Below, piece by piece: positions 27,600 through 36,698 of a DNA stretch of 64,000 nucleotides. The notes under the pieces are model-generated. The model was not told where the DNA came from and made no database searches. It saw only the letters and a program-made list of their open reading frames with translations. The stretch's first letter is position 1. Every line of letters begins with the position of its first letter. Both the position numbers and the translations under genes were made by a program. The DNA comes from Pelagomonas calceolata (Eukaryota > Sar > Pelagophyceae > Pelagomonadales > Pelagomonadaceae): the NCBI GenBank assembly GCA_918797485.1, contig CAKKNE010000002.1, forward strand, positions 5,918,501 through 5,982,500, in the 5' to 3' direction.

Positions 27600-30173
27600 A
27601 TGTGGCGCGCCGCAAATCTCGCATGTTGCCGAGTCGTAAAAACTTGATCGCCCTCCACGCCATCGACGCGACACCTTCGCTTTTCACACAGGAGCCGCAC
27701 AACGGCGAGCCGCCCATGCGCACGCACGCGGCGTCCTGCGTGCTCGGGTCCAAGGTCTACGTCTTCGGCGGGCTCGGCGCGGGCGCCTCGAACCAGCTCT
27801 GGGCGCTCGACACGATCCTCCACCGCTGGGAGCGGCTCCTGCCCCCAGGCCCAAAGCCGCCGGCGAGGAGTGCCGCCACCCTCGCCGGCGACGACGACGC
27901 CCACGCCGTGTACCTGTTCGGCGGCCTGGGGCGGGTGAAGCGGGACTACCTCAAGAAGCGCGACGGCGTGCCCGGCGCGACCCTCCGGACCCAGCTCCAC
28001 GCGCAGCGGTCCATGTTTTCGGACGTGTGGCGCTTCGACGGGACGGCGAAGCGGTGGGAGGAGCTCACCTTCATCCACATGTGCCCCGCCCCCCGGAGGG
28101 GCCACACGGCGACCTACTGCTCCGGCCGGGTCCTCGTCGAGGAGCCCGAGGAAACGAGCGTCGACGGCACGGAGGCGACGTCGTTCACGGAGGCGACGTC
28201 CGCGGACGGGACCGAGGCCAGGTCGCTGGTCGAGGAGGGCGCGCTCCTCCCAAAGTACATGGTCGTCGTCGGGGGCGCCGTGCCGGACCCCAAGGGCTTC
28301 GAGCACATCGCGGGGACGCCGGTCTGGGCCCTCGACCTGAATCGGAGGAAGTGGCTCCACCTCCCGACGACCGGGTACGCGGAGGCGGCGTACCGGTTCG
28401 AGCACACGACGACGAAGCTCGGGGAGCGGCTGTTCGTGGTCGGCGGCATGACGATGCCCCTGTGCGACGGCCAGGACTGGAAGCCGCCCCAGGGCAACGA
28501 CCTGGTCTTCGGGGCGATGCGCTGGGGGCGCGTCGTCGACGACGTCGCGTGCTGTGTGGAAATCAACCAGTGCGTCGGGTGCACCCGACGATTCTTCACT
28601 AAGTCATTTCTTGGCGATGACGCGGCCGACCTGGCTCGGTCGAGTGGCGAGGAACCGGCATCGCCACGCCATCGAGCAGGCGTCGCGTCGATGGCGTGGA
28701 GGACGACGCGATGATTCAGCACGAACGCGCCGTAAAATTTTGATTTCCGCACAGGTCGCGTGCCTGGACCTGGAGACGCTCGTGTGGTCCCGGCTCGACG
28801 TCGACGGGCCGCCCCTGGCCGTGCGCGGCCACGCGGCCTGCGAGTCGCCCCTGAGACCGGGCGAATTGCTCGTCGTCGGCGGCCGCGCGCCCGCGTCGTC
28901 GAAGAAGCTGGAGCAGGACTCCCAGATCGAGTTCTTTGACGACGAAGTGGACGTGGACGACGGGACGCTCAAGGTCCGGGCGCTGAGGGTCGACGACCCC
29001 GTGCCCAAGTTCAGGATCCTGCCGATGGCCGGCCAGGCGCCGCCCGACTCCTACGGCCACGTCTGCGTGGGCTGGCGGGCCGACGCGCTGTCCTTCGAGA
29101 AGCTGCGGCGGGACCGGGGCGAGGAGCTGGAGAAGCACGCCGTCGCCATCCCCGGCGGCGCCGCGCGCGAGGCGCCGGCGCGCAAGAAGAAGAAGAAGAA
29201 GAAGCGGGGCCAGAAGGAGAAGCCGCCGCCCCGGGGCCTGCAGGGCGTGCTCGGCAACGCGCTGTGCCTCGAGCAGGCCTGCCTGCTCTGCTACGGCGGG
29301 GCGACCTCGGACTCGTCGTACGGCCCGCTGGCTCTCCACCTGTTCGACATGGCGTGGGGGCCGCCGCCGGACTCGGAGGACGAGGACGAGGCGGGCGACG
29401 TGTGGCGGCGGCCGACGACGCCCGAGGGGCCGGCGACGCCCCAGTTCTCGCCGATCAAGGAGGACGCGCTGCGGGGCGTCCAGGGCTCGCGCTGCGGCTC
29501 GCCCGACCTGTTCCGGCCCTCGACGGGGTCGTCGCACGGCTCGCGCGCGGAGCGGCGGCGGGCGGAGCAGGACCGGCGCTTCTTCGTCGAGCAGCTCGAG
29601 AAGCACGGCGGCCAGTTGCCCGAGTCGTACGCCCTCATGAAGGCGGTCATGGAGCGGCGCGCGCCGGGGCTGCGGACGAGCCGCCTGAGACCCGGCATGA
29701 AGGCGCCCGCCGACCCGCCGTGGCAGCGGGCCCAGACGGCGCCGCTCCTGCAGCTCCCGGGCGCGCGCATGTCGCTCGGGTCGCGGCCGGGCTCGCGCGC
29801 GTCGTCGCGGCCCGCGTCGCGGCCCGGCTCGCGGCGGCCGTCCTCGACGAACCGCCCGCGCACGTCCGCCGGCGACCGGCCGCCCACGAGCGGCTCCGCG
29901 CGACCGACGACGGGCGACCGGCTCGGCGCCGCCGCGCGCGCGCTGGCGCCGCGGCCGAGCACGACGCAGACCGTCCGCACGGTCGGCCGCGCGACGCTCG
30001 GCCGCGGCAGTCTGCTGGACGTGGGGCACCGGACGCTCGCGGAGCTGCCCGACGCAAACACGACGATCTGGCGCGCGCGGGACATCTTCCGGGTCAACGT
30101 CGAGGCCACGGAGGAGCACGCGTTCCAGACCATGCGCGAGGCGACGCTGGGGCGGCCGCGGACGGCTTTCTAA
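27600..30173 (+). CDS. Kelch-repeat protein with disordered C-terminal tail
   Basis: Proposed exons 27600-27632, 27692-28543 and 28755-30173 give 767 residues. Residues 20-330 hold Kelch blades (VYVFGGLGAGASNQLWALDT, YLFGGLG, MVVVGGAVPD, LFVVGGMTMP, LLVVGGRAP), each with the G-G pair followed by an aromatic/W. A lysine run (about KKKKKKKRG) and a serine/arginine/proline tail (repeated SRPGS/RPASRP units, about 29700-29920) follow. Kelch propellers mediate protein-protein contact. The first exon and its intron are tentative: the alternative start is ATG 27716. The intron at 28544 is certain, as it restores VVDD-VACLDLETLVW with one more Kelch blade. Confidence 0.78.
27633..27691 (+). mobile_element. 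Probable introner relic IE7 at Kelch 5' end
   Basis: 59 bp ending CGCTTTTCACACAG and containing the IE interior CCTCCACGCCATCGACGCGA. The left end has lost the terminal repeat. GAGTCGTA (27631) and GAGCCGCA (27692) match at 6 of 8 positions. It would act as a GT-AG intron in phase 0. Confidence 0.55.
28552..28754 (-). mobile_element. Introner element IE8, full length, reverse orientation (Kelch intron)
   Basis: 203 bp, essentially IE4 reverse-complemented with respect to the host gene. Perfect flanks GTCGCGTG at 28544-28551 and 28755-28762. Intron 28544-28754 is GT-AG (ends CCGCACAG) and keeps phase 0. Confidence 0.92.
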
Positions 30174-30193
30174 TCTTATCGGTTCTTAGCTTG

Positions 30194-30236
30194 CTAGTGT
30201 CTTACTACAGCGCCGCGGGAGCCCTGGAAACAGCCT
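30194..30236 (-). repeat. Fragment of dispersed repeat R1
   Basis: Reverse-orientation fragment with the motif end CTAGTGTCTTAC and the GCGGGAGCCCTGGAA part of R1. It is the only copy placed between two convergent gene ends instead of upstream of a start. Confidence 0.5.
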
Positions 30237-30308
30237 CACTGGCAGGCCGCTGCTTGCCAACTTGAACTGGTGCTAGTCATTTTTTATCGAATTCGGAACA
30301 ACTAAAAT

Positions 30309-31685
30309 TTAACTGCCTCTCACCGGCGACCCGGGCGGAAACGCGCCCTCGCGCAGGTACTCGAAGTCCTCGATCGACGTATCCAGGGACGCGTCCGACG
30401 CCGTCGTGTAGCCCGCGCCCCGCCCCCGCAGGAAGGCGGGCACGTTGCGCGACCCGACGGACGCGTCGTCGGCCATCTTCTCGGCGACGGTCGCCAGCAG
30501 CGGCGCCGCGAGCCGCTTGCGGCGCAGGTCCTCCCAGTTGATGGACGCGAAGAACGCCATCTGCTTCAGCGCGGCCACGCCGCCGACCTCGAACATCGTC
30601 GCCTTCTGGGCGCCCAGCCGCCGGGGCACGCGCCGCTCCAGCAGCCCGCGCAGGACCGCGACCGAGTGCGCGCCGAAGACGGGCGGGAACCTCGGCTTCT
30701 CCGTCAGGATCTTGCGGTGGAGCTCCTTCGTCTCGCGGTGGTAGAAGGGCGGCTCGCCCGCGAGCATCTCGTAGACCAGCACGCCCAGGCTCCAGAAGTC
30801 CACGGGCTTGCCGTAGCTCCGCCGCGCGACCATCTCGGGCGCCATGTAGATGTCCGTGCCGCACAGCGTCCGGTGGACCTGCGCGCGCGCCGGGCGACTG
30901 CGACAGCGCGCCGCGACCGTCGGGGACGCCGCGGGCGACCTCGGCGTCGGACTCGAACATCTTCGCGAGGCCGAAGTCCGTCACCTGCGGGCAAGGCAAA
31001 AGGTCGACGGGCCGGCGCCCGGGCCGCGGCGCGGCCGGTCGGTCTCCGCGCGGCCCGGCACGACGCAGTGCGCGCGGTCGTCCAGCAGCAGGTTCTCGGG
31101 CTTGAGGTCGCGGTGGATCACGCCGGAGGCGTGGAGGTGCTCGAGGGCCAGCGTGACCTCGGCCGCGTAGAAGCTCGAGATTTCCTCGGAGAACGCGCCG
31201 CGCTCCCGCAGAGTTTCGAAGAGCTCGCCGCCCGGGAGGTAGGCCATGACCAGGAAGAAGTGGGACAGCGTCTGGAAGGAGCCCAGCAGGGGCACGATGT
31301 AGGGGTGCGGCTCGATCCTCACCAAGACGTCCCGCTCGAGCCGCCAGATGCGCTGCGCGATCTTCTTCCGCCGCAACACCTTCTTGGAGATGGTCTTCAC
31401 GGCGTACCGCGTCCCGGTCTTCTTGTGCGTCGCCAGGACGACCTGGCCGAAGGCGCCGACCCCGATCTCCCGCTCGAAGGAGAAGTCGCCGGGCTCCAGC
31501 GCGCGGCCCGCGCCGCTCCTTTCGTCGGCGGCCGCGGCCGCGGCGGCGGTCGCGGCGTAGAGGGCGCGCCAGGAGAAGCGCGCGGGCGGCGGGCGGGTCA
31601 CGTCGACTGCGTCGTAGACGAGGCCGGGCTCCCGCGCCACGTCCGCGGCCAGCACGCGGAGGCCGAGCCGCGGCTCGCAGGCCAT
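30309..31685 (-). CDS. AGC-type serine/threonine protein kinase
   Basis: Exons 31685-31065, 30984-30940 and 30878-30309 give 411 residues. Motifs in order: GVGAFGQVV (P-loop, residue 74), YAVKTI (VAIK lysine), HRDLKPENLLLDD (catalytic loop), DFGLAK (exon 2), LCGTDIYMAPEM (activation segment to APE, exon 3), DFWSLGVLVYEML. The tail FFASINWEDLRRKRLAAPL matches the AGC-kinase extension (f--InWedl-rrkl-pP). The two introns (31064-30985, 80 nt; 30939-30879, 61 nt) are ordinary GT-AG and lack introner ends; the middle exon is only 45 nt and carries DFG. The closest groups are PKA/PKG/PKC-like; the hydrophobic motif near FEYLREGAF is weak. Confidence 0.88.
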
Positions 31686-31822
31686 GGCCTGCGCTACCGA
31701 TTTCGGCGCGAGTGCTCAATTGATCTTGCACGCAGGACCTTCCTGCTTTTAGTGATTGCACCGCTCAATTGATTGCTCAGCTGGACTTGCGCAGGACAGC
31801 GCCTGCTTTTTTGGCTCGACAT

Positions 31823-31843
31823 GCTAGCGTTTAAAGATACTAG
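31823..31843 (+). promoter_or_regulatory. Degenerate directional upstream motif
   Basis: GCTAGCG...TACTAG, 40 bp upstream of the ATG at 31883; interior diverged. Its counterpart in the next duplicate is intact (33041-33063). Confidence 0.4.
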
Positions 31844-31882
31844 GGGTGAAGCTGCGTCGAAACATGACGCGCTAACAACAAG

Positions 31883-32983
31883 ATGCGGCGACGCAACAAG
31901 CCCCGAGGCCTAAAGGCCCTGGCTGCTTTGCTTAGTGCAGCAGCCATCATACTTTTAGCGGTGCGCCAGCGCTCGACGACGCCGCCGCCGAGGGCGCTCG
32001 TCAAGTCCGAGAGCAAAGCCTCGGAAGCGCTGCGGGCGGTACGGGCCGCGGACGCGCGCACGCGCGACGCCGAGGCGCGCGCCGCGTACGCCGACCACGT
32101 GGCCCAGGAGGCCAAGGGCGACGCCGAACGGCGCGAAGAGCTGAACCAGGCGCTGCGAGCGCGAGCGCAGGCCGCCGAAGCCGCCGCGAGCGCGGCGGAA
32201 GCTCGGGAGCAGGCGAGCAATGCGCGCGCCGCGGCGGCCGAGCGCCGGGCGGCGCAAGCGGAGGCGGCGCTCAAAGCTCGGGAGCAGGCGAGCAATGCGC
32301 GCGCCGCGGCGGCCGAGCGCCGGGCGGCGCAAGCGGAGGCGGCGCTCGGAGCCGCGAAGCCGGTCGCCGCGGCGGGCGCGGCGGAAGCTCGGGAGCAGGC
32401 GAGCAATGCGCGCGCCGCGGCGGCCGAGCGCCGGGCGGCGCAGATCCGTTTCACCTGCGACATCCAAAAGGAGGTCGCGAAATACCGCAACCTCCAGAAT
32501 TTAAAGTTACTTTTCGACGGAAGAAGAGTAGGCAACTCGACGCTCGGCCCGCTCATGCGCAAGACAGGCTCGTCGACGATGGATCGCTTCGCCGGGCCAA
32601 GTGCAAACCGCGTCCGCCGCGCGGCGGATTACCTCCACACAAATATCGTGGCGTCCGTGCGCGACCCCATCGAGCGCTTCGCGAGCGGCTATCGCCAGGT
32701 CGAGACGTTCTACGAGCTGGGCTGGATCCCGAAGCACTTTTTTAAGGGGGAATGCGTACTGCGATGGACGCGCGACGACTGCGCGGGGAACCCAAGGATG
32801 AAATCTGGATATGTCCTCGCGAAGCGCAAAGTGCCCGCCGCGGCGGCCGCGCGGCGCCGGACGCGACAGATCCGGCGGCTCCACGTCGTGGAGGCGCGGC
32901 GATCTCGGAGCGGCGCGCCCGCCCGGCACCGCTCAATTGATTGCTCAGCTGGACTCAGCTGGACTGGTGCGGAGAGCGTGTGA
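31883..32983 (+). CDS. Anchored coiled-coil protein with truncated sulfotransferase-like domain
   Basis: 366 residues. A type II anchor (LKALAALLSAAAIILLAVRQR) and an alanine/glutamate/arginine coiled coil with three copies of a repeat (AREQASNARAAAAERRAAQ) occupy residues 1-190. The next 100 residues contain LMRKTGSSTMDRF and IVASVRDPIERFASGYRQVE, the 3'-phosphate-binding R-D-P--R--S-Y of carbohydrate sulfotransferases (Sulfotransfer_2). From about residue 320 the frame reads into sequence duplicated from the upstream region of this gene pair, so the domain is cut short and probably inactive. It may be a chimaera or pseudogene. Confidence 0.6.
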   Translation: MRRRNKPRGLKALAALLSAAAIILLAVRQRSTTPPPRALVKSESKASEALRAVRAADARTRDAEARAAYADHVAQEAKGDAERREELNQALRARAQAAEAAASAAEAREQASNARAAAAERRAAQAEAALKAREQASNARAAAAERRAAQAEAALGAAKPVAAAGAAEAREQASNARAAAAERRAAQIRFTCDIQKEVAKYRNLQNLKLLFDGRRVGNSTLGPLMRKTGSSTMDRFAGPSANRVRRAADYLHTNIVASVRDPIERFASGYRQVETFYELGWIPKHFFKGECVLRWTRDDCAGNPRMKSGYVLAKRKVPAAAAARRRTRQIRRLHVVEARRSRSGAPARHRSIDCSAGLSWTGAESV

Positions 32984-33063
32984 GCTAGCGGTCTAAGACA
33001 CTAGGGGGCAAAAGGCTTCCAGGGCTCCGCGCTTAGGTGGGCTAGCGGCCTGTAAGACACTAG
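32984..33063 (+). promoter_or_regulatory. Two directional upstream motifs before the second duplicate
   Basis: A 21-bp variant (32984-33004) starts right after the stop codon of the preceding gene, and a perfect 23-bp copy (33041-33063) sits at the end of an R1 repeat fragment (33014-33069). The perfect copy is 134 bp before ATG 33197. Confidence 0.6.
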
Positions 33064-33196
33064 CAAGCAAGTCCTCCGCGTCGTCGAGACATGACGCGCT
33101 AACGACTGCTCGCGCCGCGCCTCAGGCGCGACACCTCGGCCTCGTGCAGCGCCAGGAACGCCTCCGTCCGCTCAGAAGCCTCGTCCCACCGCGGAG

Positions 33197-35632
33197 ATGC
33201 GACGGCGCAACAAGCCCGGCTGCCGGGGCCTAAAGGCCCTGGCTGCTTTGCTTAGTGCAGCAGCCATCATACTTTTAGCGCTGCGCCAGCGCTCGACGAC
33301 GCCGCCGCCGAGGGCGCTCGTCAAGTCCGAGAGCAAAGCCTCGGAAGCGCTGCGGGCGGTACGGGCCGCGGACGCGCGCACGCGCGACGCCGAGGCGCGC
33401 GCCGCGGACGCCGACCACGTGGCCCAGGAGGCCAAGGGCGACGCCGAACGGCGCGAAGAGCTGAACCAGGCGCTGCAAGCGCGAGCGCAGGCCGCCGACG
33501 CCGCCGCGAGCGCGGCGGAAGCTCGGGAGCAGGCGAGCAATGCGCGCGCCGCGGCGGCCGAGCGCCGGGCGGCGCAAGCGGAGGCGGCGCTCAAAGCTCG
33601 GGAGCAGGCGAGCAATGCGCGCGCCGCGGCGGCCGAGCGCCGGGCGGCGCAAGCGGAGGCGGCGCTCGGAGCCGCGAAGCCGGTCGCCGCGGCGGGCGCG
33701 CCAGTCTACGCTCCGGGCCAGCGCCCCTCGTGGATGACGCAGGTCGACTGCTCGGCCTACGACTACTCCTGCGCGTCGTCGCGCATGCGCGGCGCCTACG
33801 AGGCCTACCCGCTGCACCGGCCGCCGAGCGAGATCTCGGACACGCTGCCGTTGGACGCGGACGGCGGCGCCGCGTTCCGCAAGCGCATTCTCGCGCGGCT
33901 CGTCGCGCCGGCCGCGCCGGCCGCGGCGCCGTCGCGACGGTGGTGGCTCGCGGCGACGGCCTCCGACGAGGGCGCCGTACAAGTCTCCAAGGACCCCGAA
34001 ACGACGCGGCGAGCGCTGGAGGCGTCGCGATTGACGTCGCTCGACGACCGCCTGCAGGCCGCCGTTTCCTCGGAAGGCGCCGTGCCCGGCTCCACGGTCC
34101 TCCCCGCACCGCTCAGCAAGCGCCTGGCCTGGACGATGATGGACAAAAAGTACGCGCACGACATGCTCTTCGACGTCGCGCACATGGCGCGGCACGTCGC
34201 CGGCTTCGAGAAGCTCGTCGTGGTCGCGCTGGACGAGCCGACGACGCGCGCCTGCGCCGCGGGCAGCATCAGCGCGGCGTCCGCCGGCGCGTCACAAACC
34301 AGTGGAATTCAGGCGTCCGGCAAGATGAAGGGCGTGTCGAATGCATTGGTTGAGGTCGTGCAGGGGGCCAAGTTCAAGGCCTCGCTCTGGTTCGTGCAGA
34401 AAGGTTACGACTTTGTGTTCTTCGAGGCCGACGTGTGGTTCACGAAAAGAGTGGATGTGCTCTGGAGCGCCGCGCACCGGGACGTCGTCACTTATCAGGA
34501 GTCGCGCACGCTGCCGTTGGAGGAGGTGGACTTGTACGTCGCGGCGCACCAGAACAATCCAACCTCCACAAACATCGGCGTCTACGCCGCGCGCGCGACG
34601 GACGCGTCCCGCGAGTTCTTTTCGGGCTTGCTCGAGGAGATGCGGCTGAAGCCCGGCAAGCACGACCAGTTGTTGTTTCACAATTTGTTGACGTGGCACC
34701 GCATGAAGCCGTCGCAGCCCGTCCCCGGGGACTGGGGCGACGCTCCGAAGGTACCGAGACCGACGAACCCGGCGGCCTGGGCGTTCATCGACAACCACCA
34801 GGGCGTGGCCTCGACGCACCCGATCATCACGCAGGACACGGCCTTCGTCCACACCCTGGGCAACGTCCCGTTAGATTCCCAGGAGGGCAAGAAGATCCAG
34901 TCCAAGGAGCTCGGGGCCTGGCACGGGCTCGGGAGTCCCCCGGGGACGCCGTCCTACTACGGTGCTTCGGCGCACGACGGCCGCACGAAATACCTCGCGC
35001 TGGACGGCTCTCCCTTAAACGGCATCTCGCTGTGCGAGCGGGACGGCTACCACAATGGTAGGATAGCGAAGGCGCGCGTGGCCGTTTTATTAGCGTTGGC
35101 CGCGCACACGGGCCGCGTGCTGCTGCTCCCGCGCGTCGTGGTCGACTACCACCAGTACTTTCTGTGGACGTTCCTCGACTTGAAAAGTGTCGGCTACGGC
35201 GTCGAGTGGCGAGAGACGAACTTCCCCTCGAACCCGCGGAGCTGGAAGAACGGCACGCACGCGTTCGGGTCATCGGCGCGCGTGTCGCTCCAGAAGCACG
35301 CCGTGGGGACGATGACCGCCGCGGGGCCGCGGTGGGCGGCACCGCCAAAAGGAGGCGCGTTGGCCGACCTCTTGGCCGCGGCCCTGAAGCCCCACGACGG
35401 CGCGGAGCTGTTGCTGGTCGACCTGGCCTTTGCGGATGAAAGGTTTGTTTCGACTCTGGCGAACTGCGAGTCCGAGCAAGCATGCGAGCGGCGTGGTATT
35501 CCGTGGGAGCTCGTACAACTCTATCGGAAACTGCGGTGGTGCGGGCAATCGATAGACCTCGAGCGGCTCGCGGCCAAGAGCTTCCAGGGGTGGGACTGCT
35601 TCGGCAAGGGGCGCGCGCCGCCGGCCGTGTGA
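33197..35632 (+). CDS. Type II membrane glycosyltransferase-like protein with coiled-coil stem
   Basis: 811 residues. The first 160 residues are nearly identical to those of the gene at 31883 (same anchor, same coiled coil, but two instead of three repeat units). Residues 180-560 then form a nucleotide-diphospho-sugar transferase-like domain: KGYDFVFFEADVWFTKRVDVLW (a D-x-D-type loop embedded in FFEADVWF), QNNPTSTNIGVYAARAT, and KHDQLLFHNLLTWHR. The last 230 residues (NGRIAKARVAVLLALAAHTGRVLLLP) resemble an O-fucosyltransferase-like Rossmann half. It may be a Golgi enzyme with two catalytic modules. A NAA/NAD-type acceptor cannot be inferred. Confidence 0.7.
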   Translation: MRRRNKPGCRGLKALAALLSAAAIILLALRQRSTTPPPRALVKSESKASEALRAVRAADARTRDAEARAADADHVAQEAKGDAERREELNQALQARAQAADAAASAAEAREQASNARAAAAERRAAQAEAALKAREQASNARAAAAERRAAQAEAALGAAKPVAAAGAPVYAPGQRPSWMTQVDCSAYDYSCASSRMRGAYEAYPLHRPPSEISDTLPLDADGGAAFRKRILARLVAPAAPAAAPSRRWWLAATASDEGAVQVSKDPETTRRALEASRLTSLDDRLQAAVSSEGAVPGSTVLPAPLSKRLAWTMMDKKYAHDMLFDVAHMARHVAGFEKLVVVALDEPTTRACAAGSISAASAGASQTSGIQASGKMKGVSNALVEVVQGAKFKASLWFVQKGYDFVFFEADVWFTKRVDVLWSAAHRDVVTYQESRTLPLEEVDLYVAAHQNNPTSTNIGVYAARATDASREFFSGLLEEMRLKPGKHDQLLFHNLLTWHRMKPSQPVPGDWGDAPKVPRPTNPAAWAFIDNHQGVASTHPIITQDTAFVHTLGNVPLDSQEGKKIQSKELGAWHGLGSPPGTPSYYGASAHDGRTKYLALDGSPLNGISLCERDGYHNGRIAKARVAVLLALAAHTGRVLLLPRVVVDYHQYFLWTFLDLKSVGYGVEWRETNFPSNPRSWKNGTHAFGSSARVSLQKHAVGTMTAAGPRWAAPPKGGALADLLAAALKPHDGAELLLVDLAFADERFVSTLANCESEQACERRGIPWELVQLYRKLRWCGQSIDLERLAAKSFQGWDCFGKGRAPPAV

Positions 35633-35941
35633 ATTAAGTGATCTAGATTGTCAGTACGGCTCCCCATCACCGGATCTTCTTCTCGGCGACGACTACCGCG
35701 AACCCGTACTCGTCCTATGTCCAAAGGGTGAGCCTCGCGCGAGCGGACGCGACTCCCGACACACACCAAAAAAAAGGCCCACCATACAGCGCGTCCCAGT
35801 GCCCCTCTAAGCAACAGTCAAACCGAGTAGAACGCCGCGGCGTCGGAGGCGTGGCTCGACGGCTCGGCATAGGGCATGGGAGACTAAAATCCGTGACTCG
35901 CCTCTACAGCGCGCGGCCGCTCGCAGATACCCGACGCCAAG
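35633..35941. other. Intergenic region with a short direct repeat
   Basis: 309 bp. CTACCGCGAACCCGTACTCG at about 35693 recurs with changes at about 36285, flanking the small gene at 35942. Otherwise nothing seen. Confidence 0.4.
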
Positions 35942-36206
35942 ATGTTCACCAAACCTTTCAAGACGCACCACAAGCTCGCCGGCGCGCTCGCGTTCGGCCT
36001 CCTTTGCGCCTATGCGTGCGCCGACGACTTCGTCGCGAGACGCGTCAGGGAGATCGCCGGCGAGCACCGGGCGACGGGCCACCAGGCGCTCTCCCGCTAC
36101 GAGGCCCACCAGGGGTCGACGTCCGCGTCTCGAGCCCGCCGTCTTGCACACCGGCCAGCCCGCGCTGCGGCTAGACGACATCTTCCCCGTCGCAGGTCGA
36201 AGCTGA
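35942..36206 (+). CDS. Small membrane or secreted protein, gene model uncertain
   Basis: An ATG at 35942 opens MFTKPFKTHHKLAGALAFG with one hydrophobic helix (LAGALAFGLLCAYACA) and a charged segment (VARRVREIAGEHRATGHQALSRYEAHQ). From about 36115 the sensible protein continues in a different frame (LEPAVLHTGQPALRLDDIF to a stop at 36206). Either a very short intron or a frameshift separates them; staying in the first frame gives an arginine-rich tail ending at 36250. The size and layout recall small mitochondrial or plastid membrane subunits. No family recognised. Confidence 0.4.
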
Positions 36207-36396
36207 CGCATAGGATCGATAGACGTGTTAGCTCGGGAGGCGTGGTCTAAACGCGACAGTCATGCCCAGGCCTCGGCCGTCAAATCTACCGCGACCCCGT
36301 ATTCGTCCTAGGTATGGGTCGGCTTGATGTACATCTTCATGTTCCTTTATTTATTTTTGGAGCGAGCGGGTAACCCACTAGATTTTGCCATGATGG

Positions 36397-36586
36397 GGCG
36401 CGGCTTCCAGAGGCCCGCACTTGTGGGCTAGCGGCCTGTAAGACACTAGCAAGCCATGAGCTGGCGATGAGTCAGTTCGGCAATGAGCCAGTTTGAGGAG
36501 ATCCCGTCCCCGGGACGCGGCTTCCAGGGCTCCCGCGTTAGGAAATCCCGCGTGGGCTAGCGGCCTGTAAGACACTAGCAAGCATG
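36397..36586 (+). repeat. Two tandem copies of dispersed repeat R1, each ending in the directional motif
   Basis: Copy 1 ends with motif 36427-36449 and copy 2 with motif 36556-36578, both perfect and pointing to the helicase ATG at 36699 (121 bp from the second). R1 landmarks: GGCGCGGCTTCCAGGGC, AGGAAATCCCGCGTGGGC, then the motif and CAAGC. The section 36458-36515 (CAGTTCGGCAATGAGCCAGT) also occurs in the R1 copy at 53186-53312. Confidence 0.75.
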
Positions 36587-36698
36587 AGCTCTCGGCAAGT
36601 CTCGCAGGACATAGAGGCTTGTGTCAGGACCACTGCTCATGCGCGACTAGGTTTTGGGGACGCTGCAGGCTACTGGCACAACTGCGCAGCGCCGCAGC

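Larger units (their letters stand above)
31758..33700. repeat. Tandem duplication covering promoter, anchor and coiled coil
   Basis: Unit 1 spans about 31758-32380 and unit 2 about 32927-33700. Shared landmarks in the same order: CACCGCTCAATTGATTGCTC, the directional motif, ACATGACGCGCTAAC, the ATG, and about 500 bp of near-identical coding sequence. The two units lead into different C-terminal domains. Confidence 0.85.

Noticed and set aside
28552-28754. Introners as CRISPR-like repeats
   Set aside because: Copies are dispersed in different genes, with inverted ends and target duplications, not an array with spacers.
30879-31064. Kinase introns as introner elements
   Set aside because: They lack the terminal inverted repeats. 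The second has a weak 6-of-8 flank match (GTCGCCCG/GTCCACCG), which can arise by chance at exon ends beginning with GT.
36397-36586. R1 repeats as an LTR or retroelement end
   Set aside because: No associated coding domain, primer site or target duplication was seen; the copies are short and promoter linked.
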